13,626 bases of DNA from Verrucomicrobia bacterium UBA6775 (lineage in GTDB: Bacteria; Verrucomicrobiota; Verrucomicrobiia; Limisphaerales; UBA1096), in the NCBI GenBank assembly GCA_002453165.1, contig DKGH01000088.1, positions 1 through 13,626 of the forward strand, written 5' to 3'. The position numbers and the translations under genes are program-made. How positions within the stretch are numbered: the first letter of the stretch is position 1; the number at the start of each line of letters is the position of its first letter. A model generated the notes under the pieces. The model had not been told where the DNA came from. It did not search any database and saw only the letters and a list, made by a program, of their open reading frames with translations. Below, piece after piece: positions 5,367-12,561 of the stretch.

Positions 5367-7817
5367 TTATGGCGACTCAGTCGCGATGCGCTCGTAGGTC
5401 TTGAGCGCCCGGTCGTAGGCCGCCTTGGCGGCGGGGCGTTCGGCCTCCTTAATGAAACGGTGGCGGTTGTGCCAGAGAATCTTGACGGACTCCGCACACC
5501 ACTGGGCACTGGCGCGGGAGGCGCGAATGGGTTTGCCAGCAACGAGCACATTCACCGGATTGGTGTGCAACTGCGGGAAGTGCCGCAGCGCCACCCAACT
5601 GCTGCGCTCAATGGCGACCTCGAATTTCAATTCGTGAATCGCGCCATCAGCGGGCACGATTTTCTTCGCAGCAACTTGGCCATTGACGATCAACTCAACC
5701 AAGCGCTCACCGCCCTTCACAAACTTGCGATGGCGTGGGGCGTGGAGATTCACCGTGTCGCCGCTCATGCGAGTACCGGCGGGCGGTTTGAGTAATCCCT
5801 GTGCGACGGTCTCCGGTGTTTCCGGTGCAAAGGCGACCTTCGCGCGCACAGCTACCTTGCCCGGCTTGGCCAAGCGCACATCTTTCATTCCCGGCGCTTG
5901 GCCATTGACGTTGAACTCCAACGCGTGCGCGTAGCCGTCACTCACGTAGGATTGGCCGGCACCGAGGCCACGGCACCATTCGGCGAAGTTTAGTTTTTTC
6001 TGCGCACCCAACTGCACGTACACGCGGCCGGCGCCGACACGGCGGCTGGACATGCACGGGAAATCCGTCTCGCCGCTGAGCTTGAGCGGGAAGCCGCAGT
6101 TCATCAGGTGATACCACGTGTTCCATTCGGGAATGCGCGCGGTGTCCATCGCGCTGATGAAATCGCACACGCCCTCGGCCGTGCTCACAAAAATCTCCAT
6201 CGCGCCGCCGCCGTTTAGCGCGGGAAGCGCGTAGTTTGGCAGCGTGTCGGCGGCACTATTGGCACTGGCGGTCAGTTCCGCCTCAGTGAGCACGCCGTTA
6301 CCATCAGCATCCACTTTCGCAAACGGCTCGGGCAACAGGCCCTTTTTGGCCTCGTCGCCGTTGAGCACGGTATCTTCGTCAACATTGAGTGTTCCCATCA
6401 ACCACTTGGCGGTGGCCGCGGGATTCACGTGCAGCGCGGAATGCGGATAACCGGTCACGCCGCCCTGCTCCTTGCACCAGCGCAGCACCGGCACCGTCCA
6501 CGACGGCCAACCTTCAGTCTTCGTGCCCTTCGAACCGGGGTAGGTTTGGTTTTTCAAATTCAACAAACAAACGTGGCCCAGTGCGGCCGAACCGAAACCG
6601 CTGATTTCGAGGTCGTACTTCAGCAGCGTCATCGGCTCGCTCACGCCATCAGCCAGCGGCGAGAAATAGTCGCGTTGAAAATCGAAGCACGGCCCCCACG
6701 TGAGCACGCAGCCAACGTTGAGCCCCTCGCCTTTCACCTGCGCAAACATATCCGACGGCCGCACGCCCTTGGTCGGGCTGTCGTAATGCGAACAGCCGGC
6801 GCCGTGGATGTGATGGTCGCCGCTGTAAAACCCGAACCGCGCCGGATCCACCCAGCGCTCCAGCTGCACCGCAATGCGCGCGGGCCCCTTGGCTGGAACC
6901 GTCACTGACCGAGTGCGCACGCGATATTCCGGGCCGCGCGAGCTCTCCATCGTGAACTTGCCCGGCGGCAGCAGCACCACGCCTTGATCCGCGCGATAAA
7001 TGTGCGGTTGAAAAAAGAAATCCGGCGCCAAGCGTTTGGCCTGCGGCGGATACACGCGTCCGGTTGCATCGCGAAACTCCAGCCGTGCCGTGGTCGGCCC
7101 ACCGACAGCATCGCGCACCGCCAGCCGCACCGCGCGCGCGGGCAGCACATTGAACAGCACCGGCACTTCCGCGCGAAAGCCGAGGTCCTGCGTGCCCTGA
7201 CCGATGTCAAACTGCAATGTCGCCTCGCGTTTACCGGCCTCGTGGCTGTAAATCAAAACGATGGCGTACTCCGCCTCCAAGCCGCTGAGGTTCGGCAGCA
7301 TCGGCGGTTTGCGAAACATCTCCACCGACAGGAATCGCCCCTTGGCGCCCTTGACGTTTTCGTTCTCCTTCAGCTCCGTCTGCGCCTGTCGTCGCAGGAT
7401 TCCCAGCGCCGCGCCGGAATACACAGGGCCTGCCTGCAGACTCCCCACCCGCACCGGCCGCGCCACGGTGGCGTCGTTGAGCACTTTTACAAGGAACGGC
7501 GTAAAGCCGCCCTGCCGCAATTCCGCCTTCGCCGGCCCACGCTGCACCTTGACACGCAGTTCGGGATTTACCGAAACCGCTGCCAGCACATGCGGATCGA
7601 GCATTTTTTGAATCACCATTGCGTCGCGTTTTTCGATGGCCACCTGAAGTTGCTTTGTCTCCGCCTCGCCCAATGGCACCCCGAGAAATTCCAGCGCCTT
7701 GATCACCCGCGCTGCATTTGCCCCCAGTGGCTGGCCTTCGACTTCGGCAACTGGCAACTCGGCACGAGCCAACTCCGCAAAAAGCAACAAAGCGATCAAT
7801 GGTCGAGCAAGAGACAT
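5367..7817 (-). CDS. Exported CehA/McbA-like (PHP-type) metallohydrolase with internal EF-hand
   Basis: A predicted secreted metal-dependent hydrolase of 816 residues. The start at 7817 gives MSLARPLIALLLFAELARA, a compact Sec signal; an in-frame ATG at 7844 would add nine residues. Residues about 25-320 are beta-rich accessory domains. The catalytic part begins at about 328 with FGFYSGDHHIHGAG, where D334, H335, H336 and H338 form the first metal site of CehA/McbA and PHP-type enzymes. Later candidate ligands are H459 (GYPHS) and D585 in the SGETDFPC stretch. Residues about 480-516 hold an inserted EF-hand, with a perfect loop DADGNGVLTEAE (503-514) and a degenerate partner just before it. 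Family members hydrolyse esters, carbamates or phosphodiesters; the substrate here is unknown. It faces the broken SnoaL-like gene stop to stop without a gap and shares its 5' region with the divergent cyclase gene. Confidence 0.9.
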   Translation of the reverse strand: MSLARPLIALLLFAELARAELPVAEVEGQPLGANAARVIKALEFLGVPLGEAETKQLQVAIEKRDAMVIQKMLDPHVLAAVSVNPELRVKVQRGPAKAELRQGGFTPFLVKVLNDATVARPVRVGSLQAGPVYSGAALGILRRQAQTELKENENVKGAKGRFLSVEMFRKPPMLPNLSGLEAEYAIVLIYSHEAGKREATLQFDIGQGTQDLGFRAEVPVLFNVLPARAVRLAVRDAVGGPTTARLEFRDATGRVYPPQAKRLAPDFFFQPHIYRADQGVVLLPPGKFTMESSRGPEYRVRTRSVTVPAKGPARIAVQLERWVDPARFGFYSGDHHIHGAGCSHYDSPTKGVRPSDMFAQVKGEGLNVGCVLTWGPCFDFQRDYFSPLADGVSEPMTLLKYDLEISGFGSAALGHVCLLNLKNQTYPGSKGTKTEGWPSWTVPVLRWCKEQGGVTGYPHSALHVNPAATAKWLMGTLNVDEDTVLNGDEAKKGLLPEPFAKVDADGNGVLTEAELTASANSAADTLPNYALPALNGGGAMEIFVSTAEGVCDFISAMDTARIPEWNTWYHLMNCGFPLKLSGETDFPCMSSRRVGAGRVYVQLGAQKKLNFAEWCRGLGAGQSYVSDGYAHALEFNVNGQAPGMKDVRLAKPGKVAVRAKVAFAPETPETVAQGLLKPPAGTRMSGDTVNLHAPRHRKFVKGGERLVELIVNGQVAAKKIVPADGAIHELKFEVAIERSSWVALRHFPQLHTNPVNVLVAGKPIRASRASAQWCAESVKILWHNRHRFIKEAERPAAKAAYDRALKTYERIATESP
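5864..5875. repeat. Copy of the GCTTGGCCAAGC palindrome inside the metallohydrolase gene
   Basis: An exact 12-nt copy. On the minus strand it encodes Leu-Ala-Lys followed by Pro, in a region that is not part of the catalytic motifs. Confidence 0.7.
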
Positions 7818-7826
7818 TACGCAGCC

Positions 7827-7854
7827 ATTTTCACCCAAGCTCATCCGGAGTCAA
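7827..7854 (-). promoter_or_regulatory. Candidate promoter for the metallohydrolase gene
   Basis: Reading the minus strand, TTGACT (7854-7849) is followed after 16 nt by GAAAAT (7832-7827). This box ends 9 nt before the ATG at 7817, the same geometry as the candidate promoter before 1793. This placement favours 7817 over 7844 as the start, because an ATG at 7844 would lie upstream of the transcript. Confidence 0.35.
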
Positions 7855-7947
7855 CGTCTACGGAACTTCCTCGGAGTGATTTCATCTTTTTCCCTTGCCA
7901 AGCGGAGGTCGATTTCGTTCTTTTTCCAAGAAGTCTTTAATTCAACC

Positions 7948-7956
7948 TGCTAAAAT
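7948..7956 (+). promoter_or_regulatory. Extended -10 promoter element before the cyclase gene
   Basis: TGCTAAAAT matches an extended -10 (TGn plus TAAAAT, one mismatch to TATAAT). No good -35 is seen, as is usual for extended -10 promoters. It ends only 4 nt before ATG 7961, so transcription would start at or next to the start codon. Confidence 0.35.
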
Positions 7957-7960
7957 CGTC

Positions 7961-8836
7961 ATGTGTTGCCCCAATGTCATCGAAAAAGTTCGCCAGCGCA
8001 TTTCGCGCCGGGATCTCATGAAAACCACCGGAGCCGCAGCCGCCGGAGTTCTCGCGGCCGGCTGCCAATCCACAGCCAAAGCCAAGGCAGCCCCCGCTAC
8101 AGAGCCGATCTCTTTCAATCGAGTGGTGGATCTCAGCCACACGCTGCACCCGGATTTCCCCGCGTGGTTTGTGCCGGGCGAGGAAAAGGCATTCGGCACG
8201 AAAACATTTCTTCCGCCGGCGATCGTGGAGGTGGAGCGAGTTTTCAAATATGAGGAAATCCAAATTAACCTAAACAAGGTTTCCTACTGGGAACACGTTG
8301 GCACCCACATGGATGCGCCGAATCATTTTTCCGAGGGTAGCTCGGTCGAGAAAATCCCGGCCGAGGATTTGGTGTTGCCGCTTGCGGTGATTGACATCAA
8401 GGCCAAGGCCGCGCGCGATCCACTGGCACAGGTGACACTCGAGGACGTGAAGGCTTGGGAGAACAAAAACGGTCGCATCCCGGAGCGAGCCTGCCTCGCG
8501 ATGAATAGCGGCTGGGCACACCACGTCAACACGCCCAAATTCAAGAGCCCCAACGCGGACGGCGCACACCAGCAACCTGCGTTTCACATCGATGCCATCA
8601 AATTCATCATGGAGGAGCGCAACGTGGTCTCCATCGCAGTGGACACGTTCTCATTCGACAACCTTCACTCGCCGGAGTACGATGTCCACTACGCTTGGCT
8701 TGGTGACGAACGCTGGGGCATCGAGGTCGTGAACAACCTCAACGACGTCCCCGCCCTGGGCGCCACAATCGTCGTCGGCCAGCCCAAGATTCAAGGCGGC
8801 ACCGGCGGCCCCAACCGCGTGATGGCCCTCGTCTGA
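7961..8836 (+). CDS. Tat-exported cyclase-family hydrolase (kynurenine formamidase-like), probable lipoprotein
   Basis: A 291-residue enzyme of the cyclase family (PF04199), whose members hydrolyse amide bonds in N-formylkynurenine, isatin and related compounds with a bound metal. The metal motif H112-x-G-T-H116-x-D118-x-P-x-H122-F is complete, and the N-terminal DLSHTLHPDFP signature (57-67) is present. The leader is unusual for this usually cytoplasmic family: SRRDLMK (15-21) is a good twin-arginine motif, followed by TTGAAAAGVLAAG and C35, a lipobox-like cysteine, so a Tat lipoprotein is likely. ATG 7961 is chosen as the nearest start that retains the twin arginines; ATG 8018 would lose them, and TTG 7895 would add 22 residues upstream. 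The secreted amidohydrolase gene follows 82 nt later on the same strand and may act on the product. The true substrate is unknown. Confidence 0.92.
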   Translation: MCCPNVIEKVRQRISRRDLMKTTGAAAAGVLAAGCQSTAKAKAAPATEPISFNRVVDLSHTLHPDFPAWFVPGEEKAFGTKTFLPPAIVEVERVFKYEEIQINLNKVSYWEHVGTHMDAPNHFSEGSSVEKIPAEDLVLPLAVIDIKAKAARDPLAQVTLEDVKAWENKNGRIPERACLAMNSGWAHHVNTPKFKSPNADGAHQQPAFHIDAIKFIMEERNVVSIAVDTFSFDNLHSPEYDVHYAWLGDERWGIEVVNNLNDVPALGATIVVGQPKIQGGTGGPNRVMALV

Positions 8837-8837
8837 C

Positions 8838-8861
8838 GCTTGGCCAAGCGCTTGGCCAAGC
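8838..8861. repeat. Tandem pair of GCTTGGCCAAGC palindromes directly after a stop codon
   Basis: Two exact 12-nt copies are joined head to tail starting 2 nt after the TGA at 8834-8836. The 24-nt whole is its own reverse complement and can fold into a 10-bp stem with a GCGC loop. It is followed at 8866-8870 by TTTTT, so it could be a weak intrinsic terminator for the cyclase gene in addition to being part of a dispersed repeat family. Confidence 0.8.
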
Positions 8862-8870
8862 CGCATTTTT
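8838..8870 (+). terminator. Possible intrinsic terminator formed by the palindrome pair
   Basis: The stem described at 8838-8861 (10 bp, GC-rich) is followed by CCGCA and then five T. The T run begins 4 nt after the stem and is short, so efficiency may be low and read-through to the amidohydrolase gene is possible. Confidence 0.35.
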
Positions 8871-8918
8871 CGGAGACTTTCCACCCGGAATCCTCTACGC
8901 TTTGCAGCGGGGTTATTT

Positions 8919-10160
8919 ATGAAGTTTCTTTCACCGTTAATCGCAGGGGTCTGTCTTTTCACCAGCCCATCCGCCAAAGCCGAACCCATTGGAGACTGCC
9001 ATTACCATTTGTTGGACTTTCTCCAAAACGGGGAGTTTGACAATCGTGATGGGGCCTTCCCCGCAGACGCCTCCGGGTTGATGAAGGATGGCCGATATTT
9101 CCAACTGCCGTACGGCGAACGTCACCGGAGGTTGACCGGCTTGCTGGAGGTCACCAGGCGAAACAACATCACTGACGTGGTGGTGAGCGGGATGCCATTC
9201 GTAAAAAAATGGGCAGAGGACGATTTCTTCCTTCGGCCCAAATATTATTTGGACTCAAGTTCCCGTGTGAAGGCCGCCCGGGATACCGACCTGCAGGTTG
9301 CGGCGGCGTTCATGGACTACAAACGTCGCTTTGCAGGGGATCAAACCAGACTCGCAGACTTGAATCGGTTGCACCCATTTATCTGCGCCCTGGACACGAC
9401 CGACCTCGGTGCCGTCGATCTTGCGATCAAACGTATTCAGGAATACCCGGGAGTTTGGGAGGGATTGGGCGAACTAATGTCGAGACACGATGACCTTACG
9501 AACCTCACCACAGGAGAACGGCCACGAGGCAACCATCCATCATTGATCCGCTTGCTCAAGTTTGCAGGAAAAGTTAGTCTCCCCGTCAGCATCCACCACA
9601 ACGTCGCCCCCATCTCGCGCAACGCAAGTGAGGTGAAAGAGCCGTGGTATTTGAACGAGTTACTCGATTTACTTAACCAAACAGTTCGCAAGGAATCTGA
9701 CCCGGATAACCGACCGATTGTCATGTGGTGCCATGCCGGGATCAGTCGTCGTATCGTCGTGGCGGATTACCGCCAAATCCTTGAACGCGTTCTCAAAGAG
9801 TATCACGAGAACCTGTTCATCGATTTGTCCTGGGTGGTGCTTGGCAGCTACGTCTACAAGGATTTGGATGGATGGGTCAGTTTGATCAAAAAATACCCCG
9901 ACAATTTTCTCATCGGATCGGATTCGGTCGGAAAATACAGCAACATCCCGATGGAATTGAAAAAATTTCAGGCACTGCTAAGTGCACTCCCGACCGAGAT
10001 TAGGGCAAAAGTCGCCTATCAAAACCTGTCGACCATTTTAAAGAACGCCAAAACCACGAGAAAATCGAAAGGCTTGGGTGATGGCGGCATCACCCTTCCC
10101 CACGACTTTCATCTACCGGAACGGTTCGGTCTTGAATCACTCCAAAAGAAACGACCATAA
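8919..10160 (+). CDS. Secreted amidohydrolase-superfamily (TIM-barrel) enzyme
   Basis: A 413-residue exported metal-dependent hydrolase or decarboxylase of the amidohydrolase_2 kind. Residues 1-21 are a Sec signal (MKFLSPLIAG start, cleavage at AKA/EP). The barrel begins directly after it with DCHYH (26-30), giving the first-strand ligands H28 and H30. Further candidates are H226-H227 (SIHHN), H272 (MWCHAGISRR) and D335 in LIGSDSVG, in the order expected for strands 5, 6 and 8 of this superfamily. The C-terminus is short and basic. An AGCGGGG stretch ends about 6 nt before ATG 8919 and could serve as a modest ribosome site. The cyclase gene lies upstream on the same strand; adjacent secreted amide-type hydrolases suggest sequential breakdown of one compound, which is inference. 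Superfamily assignment is sound; substrate unknown. Confidence 0.87.
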   Translation: MKFLSPLIAGVCLFTSPSAKAEPIGDCHYHLLDFLQNGEFDNRDGAFPADASGLMKDGRYFQLPYGERHRRLTGLLEVTRRNNITDVVVSGMPFVKKWAEDDFFLRPKYYLDSSSRVKAARDTDLQVAAAFMDYKRRFAGDQTRLADLNRLHPFICALDTTDLGAVDLAIKRIQEYPGVWEGLGELMSRHDDLTNLTTGERPRGNHPSLIRLLKFAGKVSLPVSIHHNVAPISRNASEVKEPWYLNELLDLLNQTVRKESDPDNRPIVMWCHAGISRRIVVADYRQILERVLKEYHENLFIDLSWVVLGSYVYKDLDGWVSLIKKYPDNFLIGSDSVGKYSNIPMELKKFQALLSALPTEIRAKVAYQNLSTILKNAKTTRKSKGLGDGGITLPHDFHLPERFGLESLQKKRP

Positions 10161-10222
10161 CCCCGTAACAACATGCTCGAAAAAGGTCGCGTGATGATTT
10201 CTAGGGCTTTATTTTTCCTGCG

Positions 10223-12559
10223 GTGAATCTCTTGCGTGCTGTTGTCGTTTTGGCCTTGTGTCTGGGCTGTCTGTCGAGTCCCCGGGCCGGCGAGCCTGTC
10301 CAGTTTAACCGGGATATTCGGCCGATCCTCTCGGACAACTGTTTCGCCTGTCACGGCTTTGACAGCAACAAGCGTAAGGCGGACCTTCGGCTCGATGTCT
10401 TCAGCGACGCACTTTTCAAGGACGAAATCCTCGTGCCGGGTTCCCCTGAAAAAAGTGCGCTCTACCAGCGGATCAACGCCTCGGATCATGACGACGTGAT
10501 GCCTCCGCAGGACAGCGGCAAGGCGTTGACCCCGGAACAGAAAACCAAGCTGCACGACTGGATCGCCCAAGGGGCCAAGTTCGAAAAGCACTGGGCGTAC
10601 ATCCCGGCCAAGCGGCCGCGTGTCCCCGGCGTGCTCAACCGCGCCTGGCCAAGGAACGCCATCGACCATTTCATCCTGGCCAAGCTGGAGGCAACTCAAC
10701 TCGAGCCCGCCGAACCAGCTCCGCCGCACATCCTCGCGCGCCGGCTTTACTTTGACCTGATCGGGTTGCCGCCCTCCCCCGAGGCGGTTTATCGTTTCGC
10801 CTCTGCCAAATCTCCCGACGTGGCCAGCCTGGTGGACAACCTGCTCGCCCGGCCGCAGTTTGGTGAACGAATGGCGATCCATTGGCTCGATCTCGTTCGC
10901 TACGGCGACAGCAACGGCTACCACGCGGACCTCGAGTGGAGCGTGTTCCCCTATCGCGACTACGTGATCCGGGCGTTCAATGAAAACCAGCCGTTTGACG
11001 ATTTCACCCTTGAACAGATCGCCGGCGACCTGTTGCCCAACGCCACGCTGCAGCAGAAAGTCGGCTCCTCATTCAACCGACTCAACATGAAGAGCACCGA
11101 GGGCGGGATTCAGGACGCCGAGTACCGAGTCAAGTACGCCGCCGACCGCGTGCGCACCACCTCCACTACCTGGCTCGGCTCCACGCTTGGTTGCGCCGAG
11201 TGTCACGACCATAAGTTTGATCCGTTCACAAGTCGTGACTTTTACCAGTTCGCAGCGTTCTTCGCAGACATCAAGCAACTTGGCTACTATCCCGGCGCAC
11301 AATCCCGCGGCTGGGGCGAGGTGCTGCGCGTGCCTGATGAAAACCAGGCGAACCGACTCGCACAACTCGAGTCGCAATTGGCCAGGGCCGGCGAGGGATT
11401 GAACGACGAGGCGAAAAAGAAAAATGAGCCTTACAAAAAGGCACTTGCCGAGCGTGACAATTTTCTCAAGTCGATTCCCACCGTGCTCGCCACGGTTTCC
11501 ACCAAACCGCAGGAGACGCGCATTCTACCACGCGGCAACTGGATGGATAAAACAGGCGACGTGGTGCAGCCAGATGTACCCGGTTTTCTAAAGATGGCAC
11601 CGCTTTCCAAGGGCGCTCCGAGAGTGGGTCTGGCCGAGTGGCTGGTGGACCGCGACAATCCGCTGACCGCCCGGGTGTTCGTCAACCGGCTCTGGAAACA
11701 TTACTTCGGACGCGGGTTGTCCGGAGTGCTCGACGACGTTGGTTCACAGGGCGAACCCCCGACGCATCCCGAGCTGCTCGACTGGTTGGCGGTGGAATTC
11801 ATGGAGTCCGGCTGGAACATCAAGCACGTGGTTCGTCTGATCACCACGTCGAGCACCTACCAACAGTCATCGCAACACGCGGAACAACTCGCATCGCTCG
11901 ACCCGTACAACCGGCTGGTCGCACGGCAGGCCCGATTCCGGCTGGACGCCGAGTTGGTCCGCGACAACGCGCTCGCCGTCAGCGGGCTGCTTTTCCAGCA
12001 GATTGGCGGCCGCAGCGTCAAGCCGTACCAACCGGCCGGCTACTGGGCCAACCTGCATTTCCCCAAGCGCACCTACAAGCATGACTCCGGTACCGCGCAG
12101 TATCGCCGGGGGCTGTACACGCACTGGCAACGGCAGTTCCTCCACCCTGCCCTGCTGGCGTTCGACGCCCCGGCCCGCGAGGAATGCACCGCCGAGCGGC
12201 CCCGCTCCAACACCCCGCTCGCCGCCCTCGTGATGCTCAACGACCCCAGTCAGGTCGAGGCCGCCCGCTCGCTGGCCGAGCGCTCGCTGCGACAGGATTC
12301 CACGGGGTTGAAGGCCCGATTCAATGCGCTTGGCCAACAGGTTTTGTCCCGGCCATTCAACAACCGCGAGCAGATGCTTTTGGCCAAGCTGCTGCGAGAA
12401 CATATCGAGGATTTCGAGTCCAAGCCGGCCGAGGCCGACAAGTTGATCCGCACCGGGATCGCGCCGGTGCCAGGCGACATCCCGCCGGTCGAGCTTGCGG
12501 CGTGGACCTCCGTCGCCCGCGCTGTCCTCAACCTGCACGAGACCATCACCCGCAACTGA
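10223..12559 (+). CDS. Secreted PSD1-type protein (cytochrome c-like / DUF1549 / DUF1553)
   Basis: A 778-residue member of the planctomycete-type PSD1 family, exported and possibly haem-binding; its biochemical activity is not established. Residues 1-22 are a Sec signal (hydrophobic VVVLALCLGC, cleavage near RAG/EP). A PSCyt1-like domain (about 26-120) has C40-F-A-C43-H44 and M92 in DVMPPQ as likely haem ligands. DUF1549 (about 140-350) ends with a second CxxCH, C323-A-E-C-H327, in GCAECHDHKFDPF. A charged helical linker (about 370-415) leads to DUF1553 (about 465-730), with the typical NPLTARVFVNRLWKHYFGRG and late TPLAALVMLNDP motifs. There is no concanavalin-like insert, so it is a short form. 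The GTG at 10223 is the only plausible start, since a stop lies in frame at 10202. The DUF1501 gene starts 2 nt after the stop, indicating one operon. Confidence 0.94.
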   Translation: MNLLRAVVVLALCLGCLSSPRAGEPVQFNRDIRPILSDNCFACHGFDSNKRKADLRLDVFSDALFKDEILVPGSPEKSALYQRINASDHDDVMPPQDSGKALTPEQKTKLHDWIAQGAKFEKHWAYIPAKRPRVPGVLNRAWPRNAIDHFILAKLEATQLEPAEPAPPHILARRLYFDLIGLPPSPEAVYRFASAKSPDVASLVDNLLARPQFGERMAIHWLDLVRYGDSNGYHADLEWSVFPYRDYVIRAFNENQPFDDFTLEQIAGDLLPNATLQQKVGSSFNRLNMKSTEGGIQDAEYRVKYAADRVRTTSTTWLGSTLGCAECHDHKFDPFTSRDFYQFAAFFADIKQLGYYPGAQSRGWGEVLRVPDENQANRLAQLESQLARAGEGLNDEAKKKNEPYKKALAERDNFLKSIPTVLATVSTKPQETRILPRGNWMDKTGDVVQPDVPGFLKMAPLSKGAPRVGLAEWLVDRDNPLTARVFVNRLWKHYFGRGLSGVLDDVGSQGEPPTHPELLDWLAVEFMESGWNIKHVVRLITTSSTYQQSSQHAEQLASLDPYNRLVARQARFRLDAELVRDNALAVSGLLFQQIGGRSVKPYQPAGYWANLHFPKRTYKHDSGTAQYRRGLYTHWQRQFLHPALLAFDAPAREECTAERPRSNTPLAALVMLNDPSQVEAARSLAERSLRQDSTGLKARFNALGQQVLSRPFNNREQMLLAKLLREHIEDFESKPAEADKLIRTGIAPVPGDIPPVELAAWTSVARAVLNLHETITRN

Positions 12560-12561
12560 CC

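Noticed and set aside
6984..7940. Long plus-strand open frame of 318 codons opposite the metallohydrolase gene
   Set aside because: It is antisense to a gene with clear catalytic motifs, is rich in R, H and Q, has no recognisable domain, and arises from the high-GC codon use of the minus-strand gene.
7895..7960. TTG 7895 as start of the cyclase gene
   Set aside because: The added residues would precede the Tat motif, and the extended -10 TGCTAAAAT lies downstream of this TTG.
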